This document shows positions 43,205 to 50,623 of a stretch of DNA of 64,000 nucleotides, in pieces. Positions within the stretch are counted from its first letter, which is position 1. Each line of letters begins with the position of its first letter. The DNA is from Streptomyces cacaoi (GTDB lineage Bacteria; Actinomycetota; Actinomycetes; Streptomycetales; Streptomycetaceae), in NCBI RefSeq assembly GCF_006539165.1, contig NZ_BJMM01000006.1:124001-188000 (forward strand), given 5' to 3'. Both the position numbers and the translations under genes were made by a program. Under the pieces are notes generated by a model. The model did not search any database and was not told where the DNA came from. It saw only the letters and a list, made by a program, of their open reading frames with translations.

Positions 43205-43530
43205 TCATCGTCCGCTGGACCAGAGGCTTCACGTCGGTCGCCTACAGCGCCACCTCGATGTCCTGCGCCACGTGGCGGAGTGCCTCGCCCGGCTGCCGGC
43301 CGCTCACCGGCGGCGGATCGGCACCCCGAGGCCATCGTGCTCCGGGCGCCCCGGAACATCGACGACGCCGCCGCTCAGCCGGAGGCCGAGGGCCACGGGA
43401 GCCGGACGAGGAGATCGTCCGGCTCTCCCCGCTCAAGCACGGCCATCCGAACCTGCTCGGGCCGCTACGCCTTCGGCGCCTCCGCCCCGGCCGCCGGCGA
43501 CCTGCGCTCCGCTGCGTGCCCTTGACGCGT
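43205..43530 (+). pseudogene. Remnant of a Tn3-family transposase C-terminus
   Basis: Across shifting frames the plus strand reads QRHLDVLRHVAECLARLPAA, then RAPRNIDDAAAQ, then PDEEIVRLSPLKHGHPNLLG and RYAFGASAPAAGDLR. These match the end of Tn3-family transposases (IVLWNTRY...RLSPL-H-NLLGRYAF). At least two frameshifts break it, and the catalytic core is absent. No terminal inverted repeats were identified. It is a dead transposon remnant. Confidence 0.65.
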
Positions 43531-43668
43531 CGGAGCCGGACGAGGTGGGCGACGGGAGTGGACGGGAGCAGGTCCCGTCCGGCGGATCTTGCGTCCTGGG
43601 CAGCGGCAGAGGTACAGCGACCGCCGGTGAGCGGCAGAGCGCGGGCGGCAGGCGGGCGGCCGGGAGGC

Positions 43669-44286
43669 TCAGGGCTTGTCCGCGGCCCCGTCCAGCAGTG
43701 CCGTTGCCAGCGTGCGGGCGTGGGCCAGCCGGCTGCCGTCGCCCTCCAGTCCGGCCCGCGCCATCGCGCCCTCCAGCAGGAAGGACAGGTGCTCCGCCAG
43801 CGCACCGGCTTCTTCCGGGCGCTCGGGCAGCAGCTGTTCGAGGTGTCCGAGGATCAGTGCTTCGACCGTCTCCTTGTGGCGGCGTACGACGTCACGCGCG
43901 GTGTCCCCGGCGGGCAGCTCGGCCGCCACGTTGAGCAGGCCGCAGCCGCGGAAACCGGTTTCCCGGGCGGCCTCCGCGCAATCGGCGTAGGTGTCGAAGA
44001 CGGCCAGGACTGCCTCGCGGGGGCCCGCCGCCTCCTCCAACCGTGCGCGGTATGTCGCGAGCCACTCCTCGTGCCGGGCGTCGAGATAGGCCCTGACCAG
44101 CTCGGCCTTGGAAGAGAAGTTGTTGTACAGGCTTGTCTTGGCCACGCCGGCTTCGGCGATGATCGTGTCGATCCCGGTGGCCGTCACGCCCTCGGCATAG
44201 AAGCGGCGTGCGGCAGTCACCAGCAGTCGCTCCCGGGCCGGCCGCCGCCGACCGGCCGCAGCCGCTCCCGTCTTGCTCTCGTTCAT
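43669..44286 (-). CDS. TetR-family repressor
   Basis: A 205-residue regulator. The HTH is near residues 37-58 (TGIDTIIAEAGVAKTSLYNNFSSKAELVRAYL), of the type with NNFSSK in the recognition helix region. The C-terminal part is helical (LPERPEEAGALAEHLSFLLEGAMARAG). It is divergent from a dehalogenase-like alpha/beta hydrolase, with a 22-bp near-perfect inverted repeat between. It likely represses both genes, and the ligand may be a substrate of the hydrolase. ATG 44286 is the only useful start. Confidence 0.88.
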   Translation of the reverse strand: MNESKTGAAAAGRRRPARERLLVTAARRFYAEGVTATGIDTIIAEAGVAKTSLYNNFSSKAELVRAYLDARHEEWLATYRARLEEAAGPREAVLAVFDTYADCAEAARETGFRGCGLLNVAAELPAGDTARDVVRRHKETVEALILGHLEQLLPERPEEAGALAEHLSFLLEGAMARAGLEGDGSRLAHARTLATALLDGAADKP

Positions 44287-44345
44287 CCCGCTCTTCCCGA
44301 CAACGATGGACAGACCGTCTCCCAGTATGGAGCACCCCTCTCGTT

Positions 44346-44367
44346 AACTGAACAGACCTGTACAGTT
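44346..44367. promoter_or_regulatory. TetR operator candidate
   Basis: AACTGAACAG (44346-44355), centre AC, CTGTACAGTT (44358-44367). The arms are inverted with nine of ten positions paired. It sits between the divergent TetR and hydrolase genes, 40 bp before the hydrolase start. Confidence 0.8.
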
Positions 44368-44407
44368 TAGCGGGTAAGGCAGATCAACCCAGACGGGAGC
44401 CGACCGT

Positions 44408-45247
44408 ATGCAGTTCCTGCCCAGTGACCTGATCGTCGACGGGGTCCGTCTCTCCTACCGCGACCGCGGTGCAGGTGAGCCGGTGGTGTTCCTTCACGGC
44501 ACCCCCTCGCACTCGTACGAGTGGCGGAACGTCGTGCCGCACATCGAGGAAGCCGGTCACCGAGCGATCACCTACGACCTGTTGGGGTACGGGCGCTCCG
44601 AGCGTCCGGTGGACCGCGACACCTCGGTCGCCGCCCAGACGGACCTGCTGGGTGGCCTGCTGGACGCCCTGGGCATCGAGCAGGCCGCCATCGTCGCCCA
44701 CGACATCGGCGGCGCCGTCGGCCAGCGGTTCGCCGTCGCCCACCCCGAGCGGGTGCGACGACTGATGATCATCGACACGGTCAGCTACGACTCCTGGCCC
44801 TCCGCAACCTGGAGGAAGATCATCGAAGAGCAGCTGGAAGACCACATGCAGCTGCCGCAGGAGGCGTTCGACGCCCTGCTCGCCCGGCAGTTGAGGATGA
44901 CGGTGGCCGACGGCGCGGCGACGATGGCCGGTGACGTCCTCGATGCCTACCTGGCCCCCCACCGTTCGGCACTGGGCCGCGTCTCCTTCTTCGAGCACCA
45001 GGTGCGGCACTACGACTCCCGGTACACCGAGGAGATCACCGGTCAACTCGCCTCTCTGGCCATGCCGGTGCGCATCCTGTGGGGCGAACGCGACCAGTGG
45101 CAGCCCCTGACCTACGCACAGCAGCTCGCGGAGGACATCCCCGGCGCCCGCCTCACTGTCGTCCCCGGGGCCGGACACTTCGTGATGGAGGACGCACCCG
45201 AGCGTGTCACGGAGGAGGTCCTCGACTTCCTTGCGGGCAACGGCTGA
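44408..45247 (+). CDS. Alpha/beta hydrolase with Asp nucleophile (dehalogenase/epoxide-hydrolase type)
   Basis: A 279-residue enzyme. The oxyanion block is VVFLHGTPSHSYEWRN. The nucleophile elbow is IVAHDIGGAVGQ, so the nucleophile is Asp99 rather than Ser, which places it with haloalkane/fluoroacetate dehalogenases or epoxide hydrolases. VRILWGERDQWQP carries a candidate acidic residue and GAGHFVMEDAPERV the His. It should hydrolyse a small hydrophobic substrate in the cytoplasm. It is divergent from a TetR repressor with a clear operator between, so induction by substrate is likely. Halogen specificity cannot be determined from sequence. Confidence 0.8.
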   Translation: MQFLPSDLIVDGVRLSYRDRGAGEPVVFLHGTPSHSYEWRNVVPHIEEAGHRAITYDLLGYGRSERPVDRDTSVAAQTDLLGGLLDALGIEQAAIVAHDIGGAVGQRFAVAHPERVRRLMIIDTVSYDSWPSATWRKIIEEQLEDHMQLPQEAFDALLARQLRMTVADGAATMAGDVLDAYLAPHRSALGRVSFFEHQVRHYDSRYTEEITGQLASLAMPVRILWGERDQWQPLTYAQQLAEDIPGARLTVVPGAGHFVMEDAPERVTEEVLDFLAGNG

Positions 45248-45290
45248 TCGCCGCCCGGGCAGCGGGAGCGCGGCGGTGACGCCGCACCGA

Positions 45291-45412
45291 ACTCGAACTT
45301 CGCCCACGAGCACACACCGGCGCGGAGGTGGTCCCGTTCGGCCTGGTGCGGGAGCTGTGGCGCCAGAACCTGCACGGGGTACCCCCGGCTGGAGCCGCTG
45401 TTCCGGCTCGGC
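45291..45412 (+). pseudogene. Fragment of an MBL-fold hydrolase
   Basis: In two frames the sequence reads FAHEHT and then GAEVVPFGLVRELWRQNLHG, followed by LEPLFRLGG. The intact gene at 37684 has HEHTRAEAIAFGPARELPWW, QNPDWG and LEPPFLTF at the corresponding place. About 40 codons remain, broken by at least one frameshift, with neither start nor metal-site residues. It is a decayed relative of that gene. Confidence 0.5.
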
Positions 45413-45605
45413 GGCACCCCCTGTAGACGGCCCCGGGCACCTCCGTCGTGCGGGTTCCGGGGTGAGCCGGAAGGAGGCTCTGTGGCGCCGCCATGTGAAG
45501 GGGGCGTCGTCCGAGGGGTGTTGCGGCGGTGCTGGTCGCTGCCGGGTGCGGGGTGCGGCCTTCTGCTGGACGGCGGGCGGGCGGCGGTCGGGCCCGCGTG
45601 GGGCT

Positions 45606-46289
45606 TCACCGGTGTCGTGTGCGGGGTAGCAGGGCCGCGGCGAGCACCAGCCAGATGGTGCCGGCGAAGCGCACGACGGGGACGAGGTAGCTGAAGCCGA
45701 ACGTCAGCAGGGTGAGCGTGGAGAGCACTCCGGCGGCGGCGAGTACGAGTCCGCTCCAGGCCACGGCGCGCGGCAGCAGGCGGGCCAGCAGGCCGGGCAC
45801 GGACACTCCGGCGATGAGCAGGGCGAACATCACCGTGTACGCGGGGCCGCCGGCCACGAACGACAGGTCGGCCAGGGCGCGTGCGAGTTCGGGGCTCGCG
45901 TCGGCGGGCAGTCGGCCCCCGGTCCAGGCGAACATGGCGCTGATCGTCAGTGCGCCCGCGGCCAGTACGCCTCCGACCAGGGTGATCGCCGAACCCGGTG
46001 CGGTGATGCCCAACGCGCGCAGCCGGCGGTAGAGGACCGCCGTCGCGATCGCCAGGGGGGCCGCGGAGGCGAACAGCAGGAAGGCGCCGACCTTGATGGT
46101 CGTGCCGTGTGCCTGGGCGTGGTCCAGGACCGTGAGGCCCGAGGCGTCGGGGTGCGGGGTGGAGCGGTTGGCGACGACGTACGCGACGGTCAGTAAGGCG
46201 AAGGCCAGTACGGGGGCCAGCAGGGGTGGGCCCGACTGCGGGCGGCGTGCGGGGGTTTTGCGGAGCTGCGGGGCGGAGGTGTCGGTCAT
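45606..46289 (-). CDS. Multi-pass membrane protein
   Basis: A 227-residue integral membrane protein with about six hydrophobic helices, among them APVLAFALLTVAYVVANRST, IKVGAFLLFASAAPLAIATA, VLYRRLRALGITAPG followed by a long hydrophobic stretch, and LVLAAAGVLSTLTLLTFGFS. No catalytic motif was recognised; it resembles actinobacterial proteins of unknown role often adjoining MarR regulators. It is divergent from the MarR gene at 46362 with symmetric elements between, so it is a probable target of that regulator and may be a small-molecule exporter or stress membrane protein. Confidence 0.75.
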   Translation of the reverse strand: MTDTSAPQLRKTPARRPQSGPPLLAPVLAFALLTVAYVVANRSTPHPDASGLTVLDHAQAHGTTIKVGAFLLFASAAPLAIATAVLYRRLRALGITAPGSAITLVGGVLAAGALTISAMFAWTGGRLPADASPELARALADLSFVAGGPAYTVMFALLIAGVSVPGLLARLLPRAVAWSGLVLAAAGVLSTLTLLTFGFSYLVPVVRFAGTIWLVLAAALLPRTRHR

Positions 46290-46302
46290 GGATACTCCTC
46301 AG

Positions 46303-46337
46303 TCGTTTCGGTCGATAATGATTACAACTCGGAACGA
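46303..46337. promoter_or_regulatory. MarR operator candidate
   Basis: TCGTTTCG (46303-46310) and CGGAACGA (46330-46337) form an inverted repeat with seven of eight positions paired, around an AT-rich centre that contains TAATGATTA (46317-46325). It sits between the divergent membrane-protein and MarR genes. Confidence 0.65.
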
Positions 46338-46361
46338 TTGTCAAGCGAGTAGGGTGTCGCC

Positions 46362-46922
46362 ATGAGTACGAATCGTGAGGACGGCGGGTCCAGGCGTCAG
46401 GGAGGCGCGGCTTTCCTGCTGGCCCAGCTGGGGGCGCACGCGGCCGCCCGGTTCGCGGAAGGGATCGCCGAGCTCGATCTGACCCCCGCGCAGGCAGGGG
46501 TCCTGCGCCTGCTGGCCAGGACTCCTGGGCGCAGCCAGCGTGAACTCGCCGACGAACTCGGGATGCCGCCGAGCCGCTTCGTCCCGTTCGCCGACAAGCT
46601 GGAGGAACGCGGGTTGATCGAACGCCGCAGGAATCCCGGCGACCGGCGTCTGTACGCACTGCACCTGACCGACGAGGGCGTCACGCTGCTGTCCGCGCTC
46701 GGAGAGGTCGCCGCAGCCCACGAGCAGCGGATGTGCCAGGCGCTGACCCCGGACGAGCACGAGCAGTTGCGCGCGCTGCTCGCTCGTATGGCGGCGCAGC
46801 AGGGGCTCAGCCCCGGAGTCCACCCCGGCTACAGGCAGGTCAGGCCCGACCGCGTACACCGCCCTCGCGAACCCCACAGCCCCGAGGAATCACGGACACC
46901 GGACCAGGGCGGAAACGACTGA
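46362..46922 (+). CDS. MarR-family transcriptional regulator
   Basis: A 186-residue MarR regulator. The winged helix-turn-helix spans LDLTPAQAGVLRLLARTPGR, SQRELADELGMPPSRFVPFADKLEERG and the wing LIERRRNPGDRRLYALHLT. It would act as a dimer on the symmetric elements just upstream and control itself and the divergent membrane protein. The C-terminal 30 residues (RVHRPREPHSPEESRTPD) are polar and probably unstructured. The ligand is unknown; phenolic compounds are usual for the family. It is convergent with the AAA+ gene that ends at 47089. Confidence 0.88.
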   Translation: MSTNREDGGSRRQGGAAFLLAQLGAHAAARFAEGIAELDLTPAQAGVLRLLARTPGRSQRELADELGMPPSRFVPFADKLEERGLIERRRNPGDRRLYALHLTDEGVTLLSALGEVAAAHEQRMCQALTPDEHEQLRALLARMAAQQGLSPGVHPGYRQVRPDRVHRPREPHSPEESRTPDQGGND

Positions 46923-47059
46923 ACCACGAGGGGAGCGGGGGCCGTTGGGGAAGGTCCGGGGTCGCGCTCGCCACCTGCGTGCGGGAGGGCCCGTTGCGCT
47001 CGCCCGTGTGCGCGGAGGTCGTACGGAGAAGGCGGACCGGCGCGTTGGGAAGGCGAACC

Positions 47060-47075
47060 GGCCCGCCCCCGGGCC
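47060..47075 (-). terminator. Short GC hairpin after AAA+ gene
   Basis: GGCCCG (47060-47065) pairs with CGGGCC (47070-47075) around CCCC. It lies 14 bp after the minus-strand stop at 47089. The stem is short, so it may be only a pausing site. Confidence 0.35.
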
Positions 47076-47088
47076 CCTTTCGTGTTGC

Positions 47089-50000
47089 TCAGCGTTCGCC
47101 CGGTGCCGTGAAGTCCACGGCACGCAGCTCGCACAGTTCCTCGACGGTGGGGGAGGAGTGCTGGTTGAGGCGGCCGGCCTGGCGGGTGACCAGGGACTCG
47201 AAGACCTTGCGCGCGTAGCGGGCGTTGCCGAACGTGCGGTCCCTGGGGACACCGGTGAAGTGGCCGCGCAGCAGCTCGGTCAGCTCGTCCGTGCAGGCGT
47301 AGCCGGCCGCGGCGGCCTGGCCGTGCAGGATCGTCACCAACTCGTCCCCGGAGTAGGGGGCGAACCGCACCTCCTGCGAGAAGCGGGACGCCAGCCCGGG
47401 GTTGGAGGCGAGGAAACCGGCCATCTCCTCGCTGTAGCCGGCGACGATGACGACGACCTCGTCCCGGTGGTCCTCCATCAGCTTCACCAGGGTGTCCACC
47501 GCCTCCTGGCCGAAGTCCGCGTCGGCACGGGAACCGCCCGGGGTCAGCGCGTACGCCTCGTCGATGAACAGCACACCGCCCAGGGCCCGTTGGAAAGCCT
47601 CCGTGGTCATCCGGGCGGTGTGCCCCACATAGCGGCCCACCAGGTCGGCGCGCGAGACCTCGACCACCTGGCCGGTGCGCAGCACCCCGAGCGCCTTCAA
47701 CAGCCGTCCGTAGAGCCGGGCCACGGTCGTCTTGCCGGTACCGGGCGGGCCCGCGAAGACCAGGTGGTGGCTCAGCGCCGGTGCCGGCAGCCCCGCCGCC
47801 GACCGGCGGCGCGCGTTGGCCAGCAGCTGCACCAGATCGGAGACCGTGCCCTTGGCCTCGGCCAGTCCGGTCAGCGACTCCAGCTCGGCCAGCAGGCCGG
47901 GCAGTTCCGGGTCGTCCTCGGCGTCGGCCGCCGACCTCGGCTGCGCCTGTTCGCCCAGGTCCTCGGGCAGCAGCCGCAGCAGGGCCGAGGGCGCCGCGTC
48001 CTGCTCGGCGGCGAGCCGGTAGGCCTGCCGGTCCACCATCTCCTCGAACACGGCACGGGCGGCGCGCGCGTTGCCGAAGGTCTCGTCCCGGTTCATCCGC
48101 GCGAAGTGGGCGGCCAGGGCCTCGTGCGTACGCGGGTCGAGGACGTACTGGTGGCTCGCGCAGATCTTCTCCACGATCGTCACCAGCTCCTCCGCGGTGT
48201 AGTGGGGGAACTCCACCGTGCGGTTGAAGCGGGACGCCAGCCCGGGGTTGGACGCGAGGAAGGTACGCATCTCCGGCGCGTAGCCGGCGGCGATGACGAC
48301 GGCGTCGTCCCGGTGGTCCTCCATCAGCTTGACGAGGGTGTCCACCGCCTCCTGGCCGAAGTCCGGCCCGCCCGAGCCGGACTGCGCCGTCAGTGTGTAC
48401 GCCTCGTCGATGAACAGCACCCCGCCCAGCGCCTTCTCGAACACCTCGGTCGTCTTCAGCGCCGTCCCGCCGACGACCTGCGCCACCAGGTCCTGCCGGG
48501 CCACCTCCACCAGGTGCCCGTACCGCAGCACCTCCAGCTCGGCGAGGATGCTGCCGTAGAGCCGGGCCACGGTCGTCTTGCCCGTGCCGGGCGGACCGGC
48601 GAACACCAGATGCCGGCTCATCGACGGCACGGGCATGCCCATCTCGGCGCGGCGGCGGCCCATCCGCACCAGGCTCGCCAGCGTCGTCACCTCCCGCTTG
48701 ACGGACTCCAGCCCCACCAGCCCGGCCAGCTCGTCCAGGGCGCCGCCACCCGCTGCCCGGGACTCCTGACCGGCCTCCGCGGGCCGGGGCTCGTCGACGG
48801 GTGCCGGGGACGGGGAGAGATCGCCGTCCCCGGCACCGTCGGCGGCCGACCGCGGGCCGGACGCGTCAGCCGCCGGCGCCGACTGCCCGGCCACCGCGGC
48901 CAGTTCCGGATCGCCGTGCACGTCCTCGCTGCCGTTGTCCCGGCTGACGACCTGCTCCAGCACGGCCTCCTCGCCCAGCACCGTGCGGCGCACCCCGCAG
49001 CGGCCGTTGTCCCACGCGGACAGCGCACGCAGCAGGAGCGGCTCCCGCGTGTGCGAGACGAGCCCGTCACCGCGGTTGCCGAACAGCTCGCAGCCGGTGA
49101 GCACCGCCCGGGCCGCCGCGGCGATCAGCACACCGTTGCGCTCCCCGTCGTGGAACCGGCAGCTCTCCGCGTGCACTTCGACGCCGGCGCCCAGACCGAG
49201 GCCGTCCCCGCGGGCGCCCGCCACATCGCAGTCACGCAGTTGCACCACCGCCGAGCCGCCCACCGCGAACCCCGCGGCGCCGCTGTCCCGCACCGCGACA
49301 GCCGACAGCTCGGGACGGGCCCCGCCCTCCACCTGGACGCCGCTGCGGCGCACCGAGCTGATCTCCACGTCCTCGTAACGGCCGTGCGCCGCACCGCAGA
49401 TGAGCAGACCGTGCCCCTCGCCGTCGCCGAGCACGGACCGCCGCAGCACCGGGCGGGCATCGTCCGCCACCAGCACGGCCGGACCCGTCGCGCGGAGCAC
49501 CGTCAGCCGGTCGAACCGGGCGGCGCAGTCCTCCTCCAGGCGCACACCGCCGCCGCCGTCCACCCGCAGATCCGAGACGACCGGTGCGGCGCTCCCGCCG
49601 ATGTGCAGCGCCGCACCCCGCGCACCGGACACCTCGCAGCCCTCCAGCCGTCCGCGCACCGACTCGGTGACGCGGACGCCGTCACCGCCGGGCGCACGCA
49701 CCGTCACCGCGCGCACCAGCGGGGCCGCGTGGCCCGACAGCGTCATGCCGTGCCCGCCGGTCTCCTCCACCGTGCACTCCTCGACACCCGCCCCGCCGCG
49801 GCTGGAGATGTGCACCCCGACGCCCTCGGTCCGCCGGATACGGCAGCGCAGCAGCCGCGTCGCGCTCTGGTCCTCCAGCGCGACGGCGGGCTGCGCCGTG
49901 CCGGAGAAGTCGCAGTCCTCCACCGTGCCGCGCCCGTGCCCGCTGACGAACAGCGCGTTGCCGCGCGCGTCCCGCACCGTGCACCGCCGGATCAGCGGAT

Positions 50001-50508
50001 CCGCGTGCTCGCCGATCACCAGACCCGAGGCGTGCAGATCCGTCAGCTCGCAGTCCTCGATGGTGCTCTCCGCCTCGCTGGTCACCACGATCCCCGCCCC
50101 GCCCGGACCGGTGACCCGGCAGCCGCGCACCGCCAGCGCACCCCGCTCCCTGGCCAGCACCGTCGTCCACGCCGCACCGCTCAACTCGCAGTCGTCCAGC
50201 TCCAGTTGGCCGACCGCCACATCGACCGCCGGCACCTGCGGATCCTGGCCGCGGATCTCCAGCCCGGTCAGCTTGACCGCCTCGGCACACACCGTGACCG
50301 CGACTCCCGTGCGCGGCGCGAGCTGCACACTGCCGCGGCCCTGCTCAGCGAGCACCGTCACCACGTCGGTGCACACCAGCGCCTCCGGGTAGCGCCCCGG
50401 CGCCACCCGCACCAGCGCACCGGTGGACGCCGCCGCCAGCGCCTCGGTGATCGTCCTGAACGCCGCCCCCGAACCCTCCGGGCCCACGGCCAGGACCTGC
50501 CGACTCAT
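47089..50508 (-). CDS. Right-handed beta-helix protein fused to two EccA/CbbX-type AAA+ ATPase domains
   Basis: A 1,139-residue protein. Residues about 1-535 are a right-handed parallel beta-helix (many short turns such as IEDCELTDLHASGLVIG, LRRSVLGDGEGHGLLICG, VEECTVEETGGHGMTLSG). A Pro/Ala/Asp linker follows (about 540-600). Two AAA+ domains follow, each with Walker A GPPGTGKTTVARLYG (near residues 638 and 917) and Walker B GGVLFIDEAY. Both have the CbbX/EccA layout, including FGNARAARAVFEEMVDRQ-type regions. EccA-type ATPases assist type VII (ESX) secretion by remodelling substrate complexes. Its neighbours (golvesin-like protein, giant WXG-associated protein, WXG100, YbaB) support an ESX-linked role. 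Start ATG 50508. Confidence 0.85.
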   Translation of the reverse strand: MSRQVLAVGPEGSGAAFRTITEALAAASTGALVRVAPGRYPEALVCTDVVTVLAEQGRGSVQLAPRTGVAVTVCAEAVKLTGLEIRGQDPQVPAVDVAVGQLELDDCELSGAAWTTVLARERGALAVRGCRVTGPGGAGIVVTSEAESTIEDCELTDLHASGLVIGEHADPLIRRCTVRDARGNALFVSGHGRGTVEDCDFSGTAQPAVALEDQSATRLLRCRIRRTEGVGVHISSRGGAGVEECTVEETGGHGMTLSGHAAPLVRAVTVRAPGGDGVRVTESVRGRLEGCEVSGARGAALHIGGSAAPVVSDLRVDGGGGVRLEEDCAARFDRLTVLRATGPAVLVADDARPVLRRSVLGDGEGHGLLICGAAHGRYEDVEISSVRRSGVQVEGGARPELSAVAVRDSGAAGFAVGGSAVVQLRDCDVAGARGDGLGLGAGVEVHAESCRFHDGERNGVLIAAAARAVLTGCELFGNRGDGLVSHTREPLLLRALSAWDNGRCGVRRTVLGEEAVLEQVVSRDNGSEDVHGDPELAAVAGQSAPAADASGPRSAADGAGDGDLSPSPAPVDEPRPAEAGQESRAAGGGALDELAGLVGLESVKREVTTLASLVRMGRRRAEMGMPVPSMSRHLVFAGPPGTGKTTVARLYGSILAELEVLRYGHLVEVARQDLVAQVVGGTALKTTEVFEKALGGVLFIDEAYTLTAQSGSGGPDFGQEAVDTLVKLMEDHRDDAVVIAAGYAPEMRTFLASNPGLASRFNRTVEFPHYTAEELVTIVEKICASHQYVLDPRTHEALAAHFARMNRDETFGNARAARAVFEEMVDRQAYRLAAEQDAAPSALLRLLPEDLGEQAQPRSAADAEDDPELPGLLAELESLTGLAEAKGTVSDLVQLLANARRRSAAGLPAPALSHHLVFAGPPGTGKTTVARLYGRLLKALGVLRTGQVVEVSRADLVGRYVGHTARMTTEAFQRALGGVLFIDEAYALTPGGSRADADFGQEAVDTLVKLMEDHRDEVVVIVAGYSEEMAGFLASNPGLASRFSQEVRFAPYSGDELVTILHGQAAAAGYACTDELTELLRGHFTGVPRDRTFGNARYARKVFESLVTRQAGRLNQHSSPTVEELCELRAVDFTAPGER

Positions 50509-50580
50509 CGCCGTTCGCTCCTTCGCTCCATGCCCCGCCGCACCGGGTGGTGCCGGGGCCGATCGTGCTGCGGACACCGC

Positions 50581-50606
50581 GGCGGGACGGGCACCGTGTG
50601 CCGCCC
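50581..50606 (-). terminator. Imperfect hairpin between golvesin-like and AAA+ genes
   Basis: GCGGGACGGGCAC (50581-50593) pairs imperfectly with GTGCCGCCCGC (50596-50606). It lies in the 115-bp gap between two minus-strand genes and could be a weak terminator or attenuator. Confidence 0.35.
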
Positions 50607-50623
50607 GCTCCCGGCGCCGGAAG

